This document shows, in pieces, positions 51,444 to 59,583 of a stretch of DNA of 64,000 nt; position 1 is the first letter of the stretch; each line of letters begins with the position of its first letter. The DNA is from Acidimicrobiia bacterium. GTDB lineage: Bacteria > Actinomycetota > Acidimicrobiia > Acidimicrobiales > Poriferisodalaceae. Made by a program: the position numbers and the translations under genes. The notes below the pieces were generated by a model, which was not told where the DNA came from, did not search any database, and saw nothing but the letters and a program-made list of their open reading frames with translations. The stretch spans positions 1-64,000 of the forward strand of contig JAJDVQ010000100.1 in assembly GCA_022826045.1 (NCBI GenBank). The letters are read 5' to 3'.

Positions 51444-51848
51444 CTAGGCGATGAGGTCGATGCGAGGTGGCGGCAGGTCGGCTGGCCAGGGTGCGCGTGC
51501 GGTGCGGGCGTCGAGCGTCAACAAAGGGGCGTCGAGCATTACGGCCAGCGCAGCGAACGAGGTGTCGTAGGCCGTGAAGTTCTCGCACAGCCGCCAGATC
51601 ACCGGCAGCAGCGGCTCGTGCGGATGGGCCACGATGCCGAGCCGCGGGAATTCGTCCAGTGCACGCTGCGCTTGCTCAGCCGAGAGGTCCCCCCGTCGCA
51701 CGTAACGCTGCAGCACATGGGCAGTCTCCACTGCGAGCAACGCAGGCGCGTGGAGCGAATCGGACGACATCACACGCCGCTCGACGTCAGCCGCTTCCGG
51801 CAGACGAAGCAGCCAGGCGATGACGGCCGACGTGTCGAGAACGATCAC
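51444..51848 (-). CDS. vapC: VapC-like PIN-domain toxin
   Basis: PIN-domain nuclease, 134 residues, beginning MIVLDTSAVIAWLLRLPEA with Asp5. Further acidic residues are in PALLAVETAHVLQR (Glu near 41), TAYDTSFAALAV (Asp near 95) and LLTLDARTARA (Asp near 113). The site looks complete. It overlaps its antitoxin by 4 nt. The RNA target is unknown. Confidence 0.88.
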   Translation of the reverse strand: MIVLDTSAVIAWLLRLPEAADVERRVMSSDSLHAPALLAVETAHVLQRYVRRGDLSAEQAQRALDEFPRLGIVAHPHEPLLPVIWRLCENFTAYDTSFAALAVMLDAPLLTLDARTARAPWPADLPPPRIDLIA

Positions 51849-52072
51849 CTCGCGTCGCGAATCGCGCGCACCGCATCGGCAGGCGACTCGGTCACTGCAA
51901 TGCGATCAAGGGCCGCGATGCGCTCCATCATCTCCTGCCGTGTCGGGATATCGAGCGAACGCCGCAGCTCGCGCAAGACGTACTCCGACATCGACTGGCC
52001 TTCCAAGGCGGCGCGTGCCTTCAGCCGACGATGAAGCTCGTCCGGCATGTCGCGAATCTGCAGCGATGTCAT
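51845..52072 (-). CDS. vapB: VapB/FitA-like RHH antitoxin
   Basis: A 75-residue antitoxin. The N-terminal ribbon-helix-helix LQIRDMPDELHRRLKARAAL and GQSMSEYVLRELRRSL is typical of FitA-like antitoxins. The C-terminal tail would bind the PIN toxin. The stop overlaps the toxin start (ATGA). The start at 52072 is a normal ATG. Confidence 0.87.
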   Translation of the reverse strand: MTSLQIRDMPDELHRRLKARAALEGQSMSEYVLRELRRSLDIPTRQEMMERIAALDRIAVTESPADAVRAIRDAR

Positions 52073-52111
52073 GCAGAGATCATACTCTCATGCGTAATTC
52101 ATGAAAACTGA

Positions 52112-52492
52112 CCGGCTATCCTCCATCCTGTTCTACACCCACACCCTGATGACGCCGTTCTTCAATCCGGGCCCGATCGGCTTGGCGCCGTCGGCCAGCT
52201 CGCGTTCTGCGGATCGACGCCGGCCTACGCGGGCGCGCTCGACCACCACGGCTACGGCGACCTGCAACCACGCCTGAACACGCTGTCCAAGCAGGGCAAC
52301 TGGCGCGAGATGAGCGACCTCATCGACGACGACCTGCTGGATCTCATCGTCGTGTCGGGCACACCGTCGGCGGTGGGCGCGCAGATCGCCGAGCGCAACA
52401 CCTTCGCCGACCGCACCACGATGATGTTCTACGGCCCGCCACCCACCAACGACGCCATCGCTGAAGCCGTAGCAGCCGCCAGAGTCGCATGA
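52112..52492 (+). pseudogene. C-terminal remnant of an LLM-class oxidoreductase
   Basis: The frame, open after TGA 52109-52111, encodes QLAFCGSTPAYAGALDHHGY, LNTLSKQGNWREMSDLIDDD and a final FADRTTMMFYGPPPT. This pattern is the C-terminal third of F420-dependent LLM oxidoreductases (STPAY, H-G-x-G-D-L, LSKQG, DLIDD). The N-terminal barrel and any start codon are gone. The stop overlaps the tag start by ATGA, a leftover of an old operon arrangement. Confidence 0.7.
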
Positions 52493-53136
52493 GCCAACCA
52501 GCCGCTGCGCCCGAGGGGCTGAGGCGGCGAGCTGACGGGACGCTGGCGTGCTGGTGGGGCGAGGGCCACGACGACTACGAGGCCTACCATGACACCGAGT
52601 GGGGCATGCCGGTCACCGACGACGTGCGCCTGTACGAGAAGATGTGCCTCGAGGGCTTCCAATCGGGGCTGTCGTGGCTGACGATCCTGCGCAAGCGGGA
52701 GAACTTCCAAACCGCGTTCTGCGGGTTCGACTTTGAGGCGGTGGCCTGCTTCGGCGATGCCGATGTCGAGCGCCTCCTCGGCGACGCAGGCATCGTGCGT
52801 CACCGCGGCAAGATCGAGGCGACCATCAACAACGCCCGCGCTGCGCTCGACACCATCGAGGCACACGGCAGCCTGGCGGCATTCTTCTGGTCGTTCGAAC
52901 CGGCACAGCAGGATCGGCCGGCAACCATCGACTACCGCACGCTCGCCTCGATGCCCTCAACGCCCGAATCGACAGCGCTCAGCAAGGCACTGCGCAAGCA
53001 GGGCTGGCGTTTTGTCGGCCCCACCACCTGTTACGCCCTCATGCAGGCCTCGGGCATCGTCAACGACCACCTCGAAGGCTGCCACCGCCGACCCGTCATC
53101 GAGGCCGCACGCGCAGCGCTGATCCGGCCGACATAG
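52489..53136 (+). CDS. tag: DNA-3-methyladenine glycosylase I
   Basis: Base-excision repair enzyme removing 3-methyladenine from alkylated DNA, 215 residues. Family features are YHDTEWGMPVTDDVRLYEKM near residues 33-52, GFQSGLSWLTILRKRENFQ, FVGPTTCYALMQASGIVNDH and the C-terminal GCHRRP, with Cys and His zinc ligands expected in CWWGEG, YHDTEWG and NDHLEGCH. ATG 52489 overlaps the stop of an LLM remnant; transcription may start within that remnant. Confidence 0.93.
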   Translation: MSQPAAAPEGLRRRADGTLACWWGEGHDDYEAYHDTEWGMPVTDDVRLYEKMCLEGFQSGLSWLTILRKRENFQTAFCGFDFEAVACFGDADVERLLGDAGIVRHRGKIEATINNARAALDTIEAHGSLAAFFWSFEPAQQDRPATIDYRTLASMPSTPESTALSKALRKQGWRFVGPTTCYALMQASGIVNDHLEGCHRRPVIEAARAALIRPT

Positions 53137-53187
53137 GTCCAGCAAGAGCGGTGAGTCGGTTCCCTCCGACCACCGCCGAAAATCGTT

Positions 53188-54219
53188 TTGCGGCTCGATG
53201 TCGAAACCCTCGAGTCGCGCGGATACCTGCTTCGATTCGACGGCAGCCCCGTGGCGGTGGTGCATCCCAAGGCGGACCCGAGCGATTTCATGCGGCTCGA
53301 CGATGCCGGTCGCCCGCCTGAAGGAATGTCGGCTGCAGACTGCCGGTCACGAGGTGCCCGATACGGGCTGCTTGCGTGCAGGAACCGTTACCAACTCTTC
53401 GACTGCGATCCTGCTGCCTCGACAGCGGACTGGCTGGACCTCGATGCTCAGTTGCTCGGTGACGAGCGTCGCGCATACCTCGCATTGCTCGCTCCTCACC
53501 ACATAGCCTCACACCGCCGAGCCCAGCAGGCCGCATCCCAAGAAAACGCGAAGGCTTCTCTTCTCGAGCGGTGATTTCGAGGGCGCAGAGCTCTTGGAGG
53601 AGATCGAACTCGACGACTGGTGCTTTGCTGGGGTATTGATCGCCGTCGGCATTGATGCGGAGACCGGCCGTGGCGTCGACTACTCCTCGTTGGAGATCGC
53701 CCACATCGGTCACATTTACGAGACGTTGCTGAGCCTGCAGCTCACAGTGGCCGATCGCTCGCTGCGGTACGACCTCGGACAAGACCGCTATCTGGCCGCC
53801 GAAGGCGAACCCGAAATCACTTCAGGGTCGTTGCCCTCTTGCCCAGACTGCTCCTGAAGCACTGCGTGTACGGCGCCGATGTCATCGCCGACACGATGAG
53901 CGATGACGTTCGCAGCAAGCTTGAAGCGGCGACGCAGCTCGCAACTGAGCATCGCTTCTTGCATTGGCCGCTGGAGTTTCCGGAGGTGTATGAGGCGCTG
54001 GCCGTCGAGCGCAGCACGGCCGTGCGAAGAGACCTCGGCGAGGTCAAGCGGGCGCTCGACGATGGCTCGATCGATGGTGCCACGGCGGCCATACGCATTT
54101 CCGAGGTCGTCGACTTCCACGGGCTCATGCCAGTGGAGTTGCCGACCGCTGCTGCGCCCATCTCTGAACACGACATCGGCGTGGTGTGTTGGATGGGCGT
54201 ACTCCCGGCGGCGACGTAG
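53188..54219 (+). pseudogene. Decayed Eco57I-like restriction-methylation gene
   Basis: Three fragments in two alternating frames. The first, at 53188-53574, contains RYGLLACRNRYQLFDCDPAA, the Y-G-L-L-T-N-x-x-x-W-R-L-Y region of type IIG N-terminal domains. The second, at about 53563-53857, has SLEIAHIGHIYETLLSLQLT, the region leading to the methyltransferase. The third, from 53839, has LLKHCVYGADV, then TEHRFLHWPLEFPEVYEAL. The catalytic N-P-P-Y segment and most of a roughly 1000-residue protein are missing. The remainder to 54219 has no clear match. Confidence 0.6.
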
Positions 54220-54262
54220 CCGAAGCTCGAACGAGGTGCCGGTCTGTTCGGCAGGCTGACTG

Positions 54263-54562
54263 TCAGTCTGAGCCGGGGGCGATGACGATGTCCACCATTG
54301 ACACGTGCATGCTGCTCACTCGATCGGGCTGGCCGGCGAAGACAGCCGCTCGCTCGGGCGACGAGGCGAACTCCTCGTACGCGGCTTCGTAGTCGCTGGG
54401 GTGGCTCACGGCCCATACGAGCTGGTTGTTCTCGCGGTCGGCGTACATGAACTCGACTTTGAAGCCGAACTTCTCGCGAACGGCGATGAGGCTCGGAAAC
54501 CACTCGATCAGCGAGTCCATCTGGCCCTCGATTACGTCGTAGCGACGCAGTTGTGTCGCCAT
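54263..54562 (-). CDS. NIPSNAP-like dimeric alpha/beta-barrel protein
   Basis: A 99-residue protein with the NIPSNAP pattern: MATQLRRYDVIEGQMDSLIE, GFKVEFMYADRENNQLVWAV and DYEAAYEEFASSPERAAVFA. It is a distant relative of the protein at 34621. GAGGAG precedes ATG 54562. The function is unknown. It lies downstream of the FTHF cyclo-ligase gene on the same strand with a 63-bp gap. Confidence 0.78.
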   Translation of the reverse strand: MATQLRRYDVIEGQMDSLIEWFPSLIAVREKFGFKVEFMYADRENNQLVWAVSHPSDYEAAYEEFASSPERAAVFAGQPDRVSSMHVSMVDIVIAPGSD

Positions 54563-54625
54563 GCCGGCTCCTCTCAGGTGTGATCGGTCACCGTCATTGC
54601 TAGCGCGGTTCGACGAACGGCACCA

Positions 54626-55243
54626 CTAGGCCCCATCGGAACCGAGATCGACGACGCCGTCTTCGGTGGCGAGGTGGGTCATCGGCACATCGTGGGGTTC
54701 CGATGGAAGCTGGTCGAAGACGATGTCGCGGCAGGCGACGCCGACGCGCAGGCATTCCTCGGGCAGCCGGGCCAGCAACTCGTCGTAGTAGCCCACGCCG
54801 TGGCCCAGCCGGGTGCCGTGGCGGTCGAAGGCCACGCCGGGCACCAGCGCCAGCGAGATGTGGCGGGGCTGCAACTCGAACGCATCCGCGGTGGGCTGGG
54901 GGAAGCCATAGCGGTGCTGTTCCATGGCACCGATCGCCGGGTGCAGCGTGAGCGGGCCGTCTGGGGGCGTGCGCGTCACGGCAAAGCGCTGCCAGCCGAC
55001 GGCGTCGGCGAGCCCGTCGAGCGACAGCTCATTCGCCATTGCCCGGTAGAAGAGGATCAGGTTGGCCCCCGAGGGCACCGGCTCGCCGGCAACGGCAGTC
55101 GAGCCTTCGTCGAACGCCCCGATGAACTCCCGCAGGCCCGCTACGACGGCGACTGTTGACACTGCTGAAACCGGCTGGCGCTGTTCTCGAATCCATCCGC
55201 GCCAGGCACCCTTCGAAGACCCCGGTTCGGGCTCGCCGCTCAT
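54626..55243 (-). CDS. 5-formyltetrahydrofolate cyclo-ligase
   Basis: Converts 5-formyl-THF to 5,10-methenyl-THF with ATP, 205 residues, normal length. Diagnostic segments are LVPGVAFDRHGTRLGHGVGY with the G-x-G-x-G-Y-Y-D loop near residues 145-165, a central YGFPQP, and VACRDIVFDQLPSEPHDVPM with a C-terminal THLATEDGV. The frame is open to 55318; ATG 55243 is chosen because TAGCGT lies 7 nt upstream, a leaderless arrangement. It diverges from the hydroxylase gene. Confidence 0.92.
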   Translation of the reverse strand: MSGEPEPGSSKGAWRGWIREQRQPVSAVSTVAVVAGLREFIGAFDEGSTAVAGEPVPSGANLILFYRAMANELSLDGLADAVGWQRFAVTRTPPDGPLTLHPAIGAMEQHRYGFPQPTADAFELQPRHISLALVPGVAFDRHGTRLGHGVGYYDELLARLPEECLRVGVACRDIVFDQLPSEPHDVPMTHLATEDGVVDLGSDGA

Positions 55244-55250
55244 CTCAACG

Positions 55251-55293
55251 ACGCTAGGTGTCTGGCGCCCGCAGCCATACAATTCGCGTCGTG
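55251..55293. promoter_or_regulatory. Back-to-back leaderless promoters
   Basis: Minus strand: TAGCGT (55256-55251), 7 nt, ATG 55243 of the cyclo-ligase. Plus strand: TACAAT (55278-55283), 7 nt, GTG 55291 of the hydroxylase. The two -10 elements are 21 bp apart, so the polymerases would compete. Confidence 0.5.
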
Positions 55294-56268
55294 GGGATTG
55301 GGGAGGTGACGCTCCCACCGCTGTACGACCGGCCGCCTCGACCGCTCGCGATGGCGCGCTGGACGATCACCAACTTCCTGTGGTGGCAGGGCGGCCTGTG
55401 GATCGCCGTCGGCATCGTGGCGTGGAACTGGCTGACGCCGTCGCTCGAGAGCTTCGCGACCCCAGCGGCGTGGGCCGTCGCAGCGGTGTACCTGCGCAAC
55501 GTGGTGCTCATGATTGCCGTGGCCGGGGGCTTGCACTGGTGGCTGTTCATCCGGCGCAGCCAGGGAACCCGGCACAAGTACGACGAGCGCTGGCTCTCGG
55601 TCGGGCGCCGGCCATTCCTGTTCCGCAATCAGACCCGCGACAACGTGTTCTGGTCGCTCGCCAGCGCCTGCTCCATCGCAGCGCTGTACGAAACGCTGAT
55701 GCTGTGGCTGTATGCCAACGACCTCATCTGGACCGTTCCGGCAACGGGCAGCCTCGCCAGCTTCGGCTACACGGCGGCGCTGACGCTGCTGATCTTCCCT
55801 CTGGGCTCGGTGCACTTCTACGCCAACCACCGGCTGCTCCACACCAAGCACCTGTACCGCTGGGCTCACTCGCTGCACCATCGCAACGTCAACATCGGCC
55901 CGTGGTCGGGCGTGTCGATGCACCCGCTCGAGCACGTGCTGTACCTCTCGGTGCCGCTGGCCTTCCTGGTGATCCCGGCGAACCCGTACCTGATCACGCT
56001 GACAACCACGTATTTCCTGTTGTCACCGGCAGCATCGCACTCGGGCTTCGACCGCTTCGTCGTAGCCGGCGGGCGCACCGTGGCCGGCGGCGACCGCTTC
56101 CACACGCTCCATCACCGCTACTTCGACTGCAACTACGGAACGGCGATCGTGCCGCTCGACAAGTGGTTGGGCACGTTCCACGACGGCAGCGACGCAGCCA
56201 CCGACCGCATCGTCGAACGCCGACGCCGCAGCGAAACTCGTTCGCCGCGTCGACCGACCCGTTCCTAG
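55291..56268 (+). CDS. Fatty acid hydroxylase/sterol desaturase family protein
   Basis: Integral membrane di-iron oxygenase, about 325 residues. The histidine boxes are HFYANHRLLH (near 182-191), HSLHHRN (near 203-209) and HTLHHRYFD near 282-290, with several hydrophobic segments between. Such enzymes hydroxylate or desaturate lipids or sterol-like compounds. GTG 55291 is chosen because TACAAT is exactly 7 nt upstream; GTG 55258 is an alternative. Confidence 0.88.
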   Translation: MGIGEVTLPPLYDRPPRPLAMARWTITNFLWWQGGLWIAVGIVAWNWLTPSLESFATPAAWAVAAVYLRNVVLMIAVAGGLHWWLFIRRSQGTRHKYDERWLSVGRRPFLFRNQTRDNVFWSLASACSIAALYETLMLWLYANDLIWTVPATGSLASFGYTAALTLLIFPLGSVHFYANHRLLHTKHLYRWAHSLHHRNVNIGPWSGVSMHPLEHVLYLSVPLAFLVIPANPYLITLTTTYFLLSPAASHSGFDRFVVAGGRTVAGGDRFHTLHHRYFDCNYGTAIVPLDKWLGTFHDGSDAATDRIVERRRRSETRSPRRPTRS

Positions 56269-56276
56269 GGTGATCC

Positions 56277-56329
56277 GTGAGGTAGGTCGCTGTCGGCCAC
56301 TAGCGGGGAAGCGCAGCGACCTGCCTCAC
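56277..56329. terminator. Long hairpin between convergent genes
   Basis: A 16-bp stem (56277-56292 with 56314-56329; one G-T wobble on the plus strand) around a 21-nt loop, in the gap between the hydroxylase and SDR genes. It is the longest simple inverted repeat noticed in the window. It probably terminates transcription from both sides. Confidence 0.6.
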
Positions 56330-56400
56330 TTGTCGGACCCGAGATGCCACGATACCACGCTGCGGCACCGAGCAGTCCAGCGCATTACGTCGAAATCTCG

Positions 56401-57129
56401 CTAGGCGATGGTCTCTGGTTCGGTGGTGACGAGCAGTTCGGCGACCGATGCGGTGTTCGGCAGGCGCAGGATCGTGGCCAGGGCCTGGGCCAGGTCGTCG
56501 GCTTGGATCATGATCGACGGGTCCACGCCGAAACCCGAGGTCATGTCGGTCTGCACATAGCCGGGACACACGGCCGTGCACCGGATCCCGTCAGGAAAGG
56601 TGAGGTGTCGCACCGAGTGGTGCAGGGCCATCGCGGCGTGCTTGCTCATGGCGTAGCCGGGTGCGAACGTGCCGCGCACTCGCTTGCCCGACATCGAGAT
56701 CACGTTCACGATGCGGCCCTCGCCGCTGCGGCGCAGGTGATCGAGCGTGGCGCGCAGCAGGCGGAACGGCCCCTTTGCGTTGACCTCCCACATCTCGTCG
56801 AGCGTGTCCTCGGTCAGGTCTTCGAAGGCGTCGGGATAGGCGACGCCGGCGTTGTTCACGAGGCAGTCGATCCGACCATGCGCCGCGATCGTCTCTGCGG
56901 TCCAGCGCTCGGCAGCCTCGGGATCGGTGGCGTCGTAGCGGTGCAGACTCACTGCGCCGCCGCCGTCGGCGTCGGTCCGGTATTCGGCCGCTGAGGCTTC
57001 CAGCGAGGCCGGCTCGCGAGCACCCAGCGACAGCGCCCATCCGTCGGCATGCAGAGCAGCGGCGATGGCTTCGCCGATGCCGCGATTGGCACCGCTGATC
57101 ATCGCCACGCAACCGGTGATGTCTCGCAT
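56401..57129 (-). CDS. Short-chain dehydrogenase/reductase
   Basis: Classical SDR, 242 residues. Cofactor motif SGANRGIGEAIAAALH (near residues 12-27), NNAG (near 90-93), catalytic Ser in NVISMSGK and Y-x-x-x-K in GYAMSKHAAM (near 154-163). The N-terminal AREP after the second strand suggests NADP preference, which is inference. The ORF is open far upstream over the MFS gene; ATG 57129 with AGGAGG is clearly the start. The substrate is unknown. Confidence 0.92.
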   Translation of the reverse strand: MRDITGCVAMISGANRGIGEAIAAALHADGWALSLGAREPASLEASAAEYRTDADGGGAVSLHRYDATDPEAAERWTAETIAAHGRIDCLVNNAGVAYPDAFEDLTEDTLDEMWEVNAKGPFRLLRATLDHLRRSGEGRIVNVISMSGKRVRGTFAPGYAMSKHAAMALHHSVRHLTFPDGIRCTAVCPGYVQTDMTSGFGVDPSIMIQADDLAQALATILRLPNTASVAELLVTTEPETIA

Positions 57130-57243
57130 CTTGCAGTCCTCCTGGCGGGCCGTCGGGTCGTCCCGGCGCGCTCTGGTGACCCGCAGTAGCGTTCGCAGTT
57201 GGCCTCGCCGCGAAGCCGACGGGCCGATCCGGAGGCTAGGTCG

Positions 57244-58542
57244 ATGGTGCAGAGTTTGTCGGAGGGCAGCGACGGAGCCGCATACCTCCCGGGTTCGCCC
57301 GAGCGCGACGAGCTGGCACGCCGCACCATCGGGGTCCTGCAGCTCGGGGTGATCCCCGGCGGGCTGGCCATGACGGCGTCGTTCTCGGCGTCGACGCTGC
57401 TGGCCGACCAGATGACGGGCAGCGAGACGAAAGCCTCGCTGGCCGCGGTGTGCCTGAGCATCGGCGGCACGCTCGCCGGCATCCCGCTGGCTGCACTGAT
57501 GGTTCGCCACGGCCGCCGCGCCGGGCTCGCCACCGGCTACTTCGTCGGGGCAGTGGGCGCCACGCTGGCGCTGCTGTCCGCGTTCGTCGGTCGCTACTCG
57601 GTGCTCGTGGTTGGCATGGTGCTGATCGGCACCGGCCAGGCCGCCAACCTGGCAGCGCGCTACGCCGGCGCCGACTTGGCCACCGATGAGAATCGGGCCC
57701 GCTCGATCAGCTTGGTGCTGTGGGCCAGCACGGTCGGCTCGGTCTTGGGACCCACGGTCGCGCTCGGCCTCAAGAGCATCTTCGCTGACACCGAGGGGCT
57801 GAGCGGATTCGCGCTGCCGTACGCCCTGGCGCTGGGCCTGTTCGGCCTGGGCGCCCTCAACATCTGGCGTCGCCTGCGCCCCGATCCGCTGCATGTCGTG
57901 GCCGCCGATGCGGGCGCCTCGAGCGTCAAGCTGCCGAGCTTGGCCGAGGCTGGTCGTATTCTGGCTCATCCCGTGGCATCCATCGCGCTCATCGGGATGA
58001 TGCTGTCCCAAGCCGTCATGGTGGGGGTTATGACGGTGTCGCCGATTCACATGTCCCAGGGAGGCCAGAACCCGCTGATCATCGGCATCATGCTGTCGCT
58101 GCACATCGCCGGCATGTTCGCGTTCTCGCCGTACGTGGGCTGGCTGGTCGACCGTGTGGGCGGCCAGGTCATCATCGTCACCGGCGCGCTCGTGCTCACG
58201 GTCGGTGCTGTCATGGCCGCCAATACAGAAGCCCAGCACGCCACGGGTCTGCTGTTGGGGCTGTTCCTCATCGGCATCGGCTGGAGCTGCTGCGTGGTGG
58301 CCGCCAGCTCGCTGCTCACCGCGTCGTTCCCGGTCGAGCGCCGTGTCAGCGTGCAGGCCACCGCGGACGTGCTGATGACCGCGCTCGGCGCTGCCGCCGG
58401 CGTGAGTTCCGGCTTGGCCGTCGAGCACCGGTCCTATGCCGACCTGGCGAACTGGGGCGCATGGGTGGCCGTAGCGCTCGGCATCGCGGCAGCCGTGATG
58501 CTGGTGCGGAACTTCCGCGTCACCCGACGCTTCACCGCCTGA
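57244..58542 (+). CDS. MFS transporter
   Basis: Twelve-helix major facilitator, 432 residues. The loop-2 motif is LMVRHGRRAGLATGYFVG and the central loop carries RRLRPDPLHV; another G-W-L-V-D-R-V-G-G motif lies in the second half. It fits a proton-driven exporter; the substrate is not evident. ATG 57244 follows GGAGG. It diverges from the SDR gene with a 114-bp gap. Confidence 0.88.
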   Translation: MVQSLSEGSDGAAYLPGSPERDELARRTIGVLQLGVIPGGLAMTASFSASTLLADQMTGSETKASLAAVCLSIGGTLAGIPLAALMVRHGRRAGLATGYFVGAVGATLALLSAFVGRYSVLVVGMVLIGTGQAANLAARYAGADLATDENRARSISLVLWASTVGSVLGPTVALGLKSIFADTEGLSGFALPYALALGLFGLGALNIWRRLRPDPLHVVAADAGASSVKLPSLAEAGRILAHPVASIALIGMMLSQAVMVGVMTVSPIHMSQGGQNPLIIGIMLSLHIAGMFAFSPYVGWLVDRVGGQVIIVTGALVLTVGAVMAANTEAQHATGLLLGLFLIGIGWSCCVVAASSLLTASFPVERRVSVQATADVLMTALGAAAGVSSGLAVEHRSYADLANWGAWVAVALGIAAAVMLVRNFRVTRRFTA

Positions 58543-58626
58543 GCAGCCACACCGCTGCGCACGAGCGGCTGAGACGAGCCGCGACCGTCGGCGCGTGCTC
58601 GGTACGGACTGCCCGGTGCTGCCTGC

Positions 58627-59442
58627 TCAGAACAGCCCGTCGAGGCAGGTTGCGAGCTTGGGGCCGCACGCGTCGGGCAGCGCCGTGAGACGCGACAGGA
58701 ACGACACCGAGATGTAGTCGTGCATGACAGCACCCGTGTCGACGTCTGCGGGCATGTCGACAGCGTCGCCCCACTGCATGGCAACCCGGAAGGCATCTTC
58801 GTTGTCGGGGTGCGGTTCGAGGCGGACCGACGTGATCGAACGCGGCGGCAGCGTGCCCACCTCGGTGAACCGCCAGCCGTTCATGTCGGCGACTTCGCTA
58901 TTGGGCACATTGAGGTTGACCGCCCATGTGGCGTCGTGCTCGTCTGCGAGCAGGCCGCCGAGCACGACGCTGGCCACCTCGGCCGCCGAGTGCCACTTCT
59001 GGTCGGCGATCGCGTCCTCCCAGCCTTGACCCTCCACGCCGAAACCCTCGACGGTCTGGCTGACCGCCAAGCCGGGAATGTCGCCGTTGCGACCGGTGAG
59101 CACCGCCCCCACGGTGCCCGAGTGATAGACGGACCGGCCGACGTTTGCGCCGGGATTGATGCCCGACACAACGAGATCAACGGGCCCGAACGCGCCGAGC
59201 CGGGCGAACATCACGCACAGCGCCGGCGCTCCCGACACCGCCCAAGCATCTTCGATGCCCTCGAAGCGCACCTTGTGCACTTGGGGATCCATGAGGTGCA
59301 GCGGCCCGATCGCGGCGCCGGCGCCCGAGTACTCAGAATCCGGCGCGACCACGACCACGTCGCCGTGCGCAGTCATCGCGCTCGCAAGAACGTGCAATCC
59401 CTCGGACTCGATTCCGTCATCGTTGGTTACCAGGATGCGCAC
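58627..59442 (-). CDS. surE: 5'/3'-nucleotidase SurE
   Basis: Metal-dependent nucleotidase, 271 residues. It has RILVTNDDGIESEGLHVLAS with the metal-binding D-D at the N-terminus, VVAPDSEYSGAGAAIG with the S-G-x-x-x-x-x-T-type loop, LVVSGINPGANVGRSVYHSG and TVGA. The frame continues upstream by chance; GTG 59442 is supported by a -10 seven nt before it. It hydrolyses nucleoside monophosphates and perhaps polyphosphate in stress or stationary phase. The C-terminus is slightly longer than usual. Confidence 0.92.
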   Translation of the reverse strand: MRILVTNDDGIESEGLHVLASAMTAHGDVVVVAPDSEYSGAGAAIGPLHLMDPQVHKVRFEGIEDAWAVSGAPALCVMFARLGAFGPVDLVVSGINPGANVGRSVYHSGTVGAVLTGRNGDIPGLAVSQTVEGFGVEGQGWEDAIADQKWHSAAEVASVVLGGLLADEHDATWAVNLNVPNSEVADMNGWRFTEVGTLPPRSITSVRLEPHPDNEDAFRVAMQWGDAVDMPADVDTGAVMHDYISVSFLSRLTALPDACGPKLATCLDGLF

Positions 59443-59449
59443 CGTGTCG

Positions 59450-59455
59450 AAGGTA
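59450..59455 (-). promoter_or_regulatory. Leaderless promoter of surE
   Basis: On the minus strand TACCTT is followed by 7 nt and GTG 59442, matching the leaderless pattern seen elsewhere in the window. Confidence 0.5.
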
Positions 59456-59583
59456 CCGCCCGCAGGTGAAGCGAGGACGAACCCCACGCGAACGGGCGAC
59501 AGCGCAGCGCCGACGCCCAGTCGACACGCGCCCCACGCCCGGCGAGCTGCCTCTGGTCCTGCCCGAGTCTCGGGCGGTGTGTC

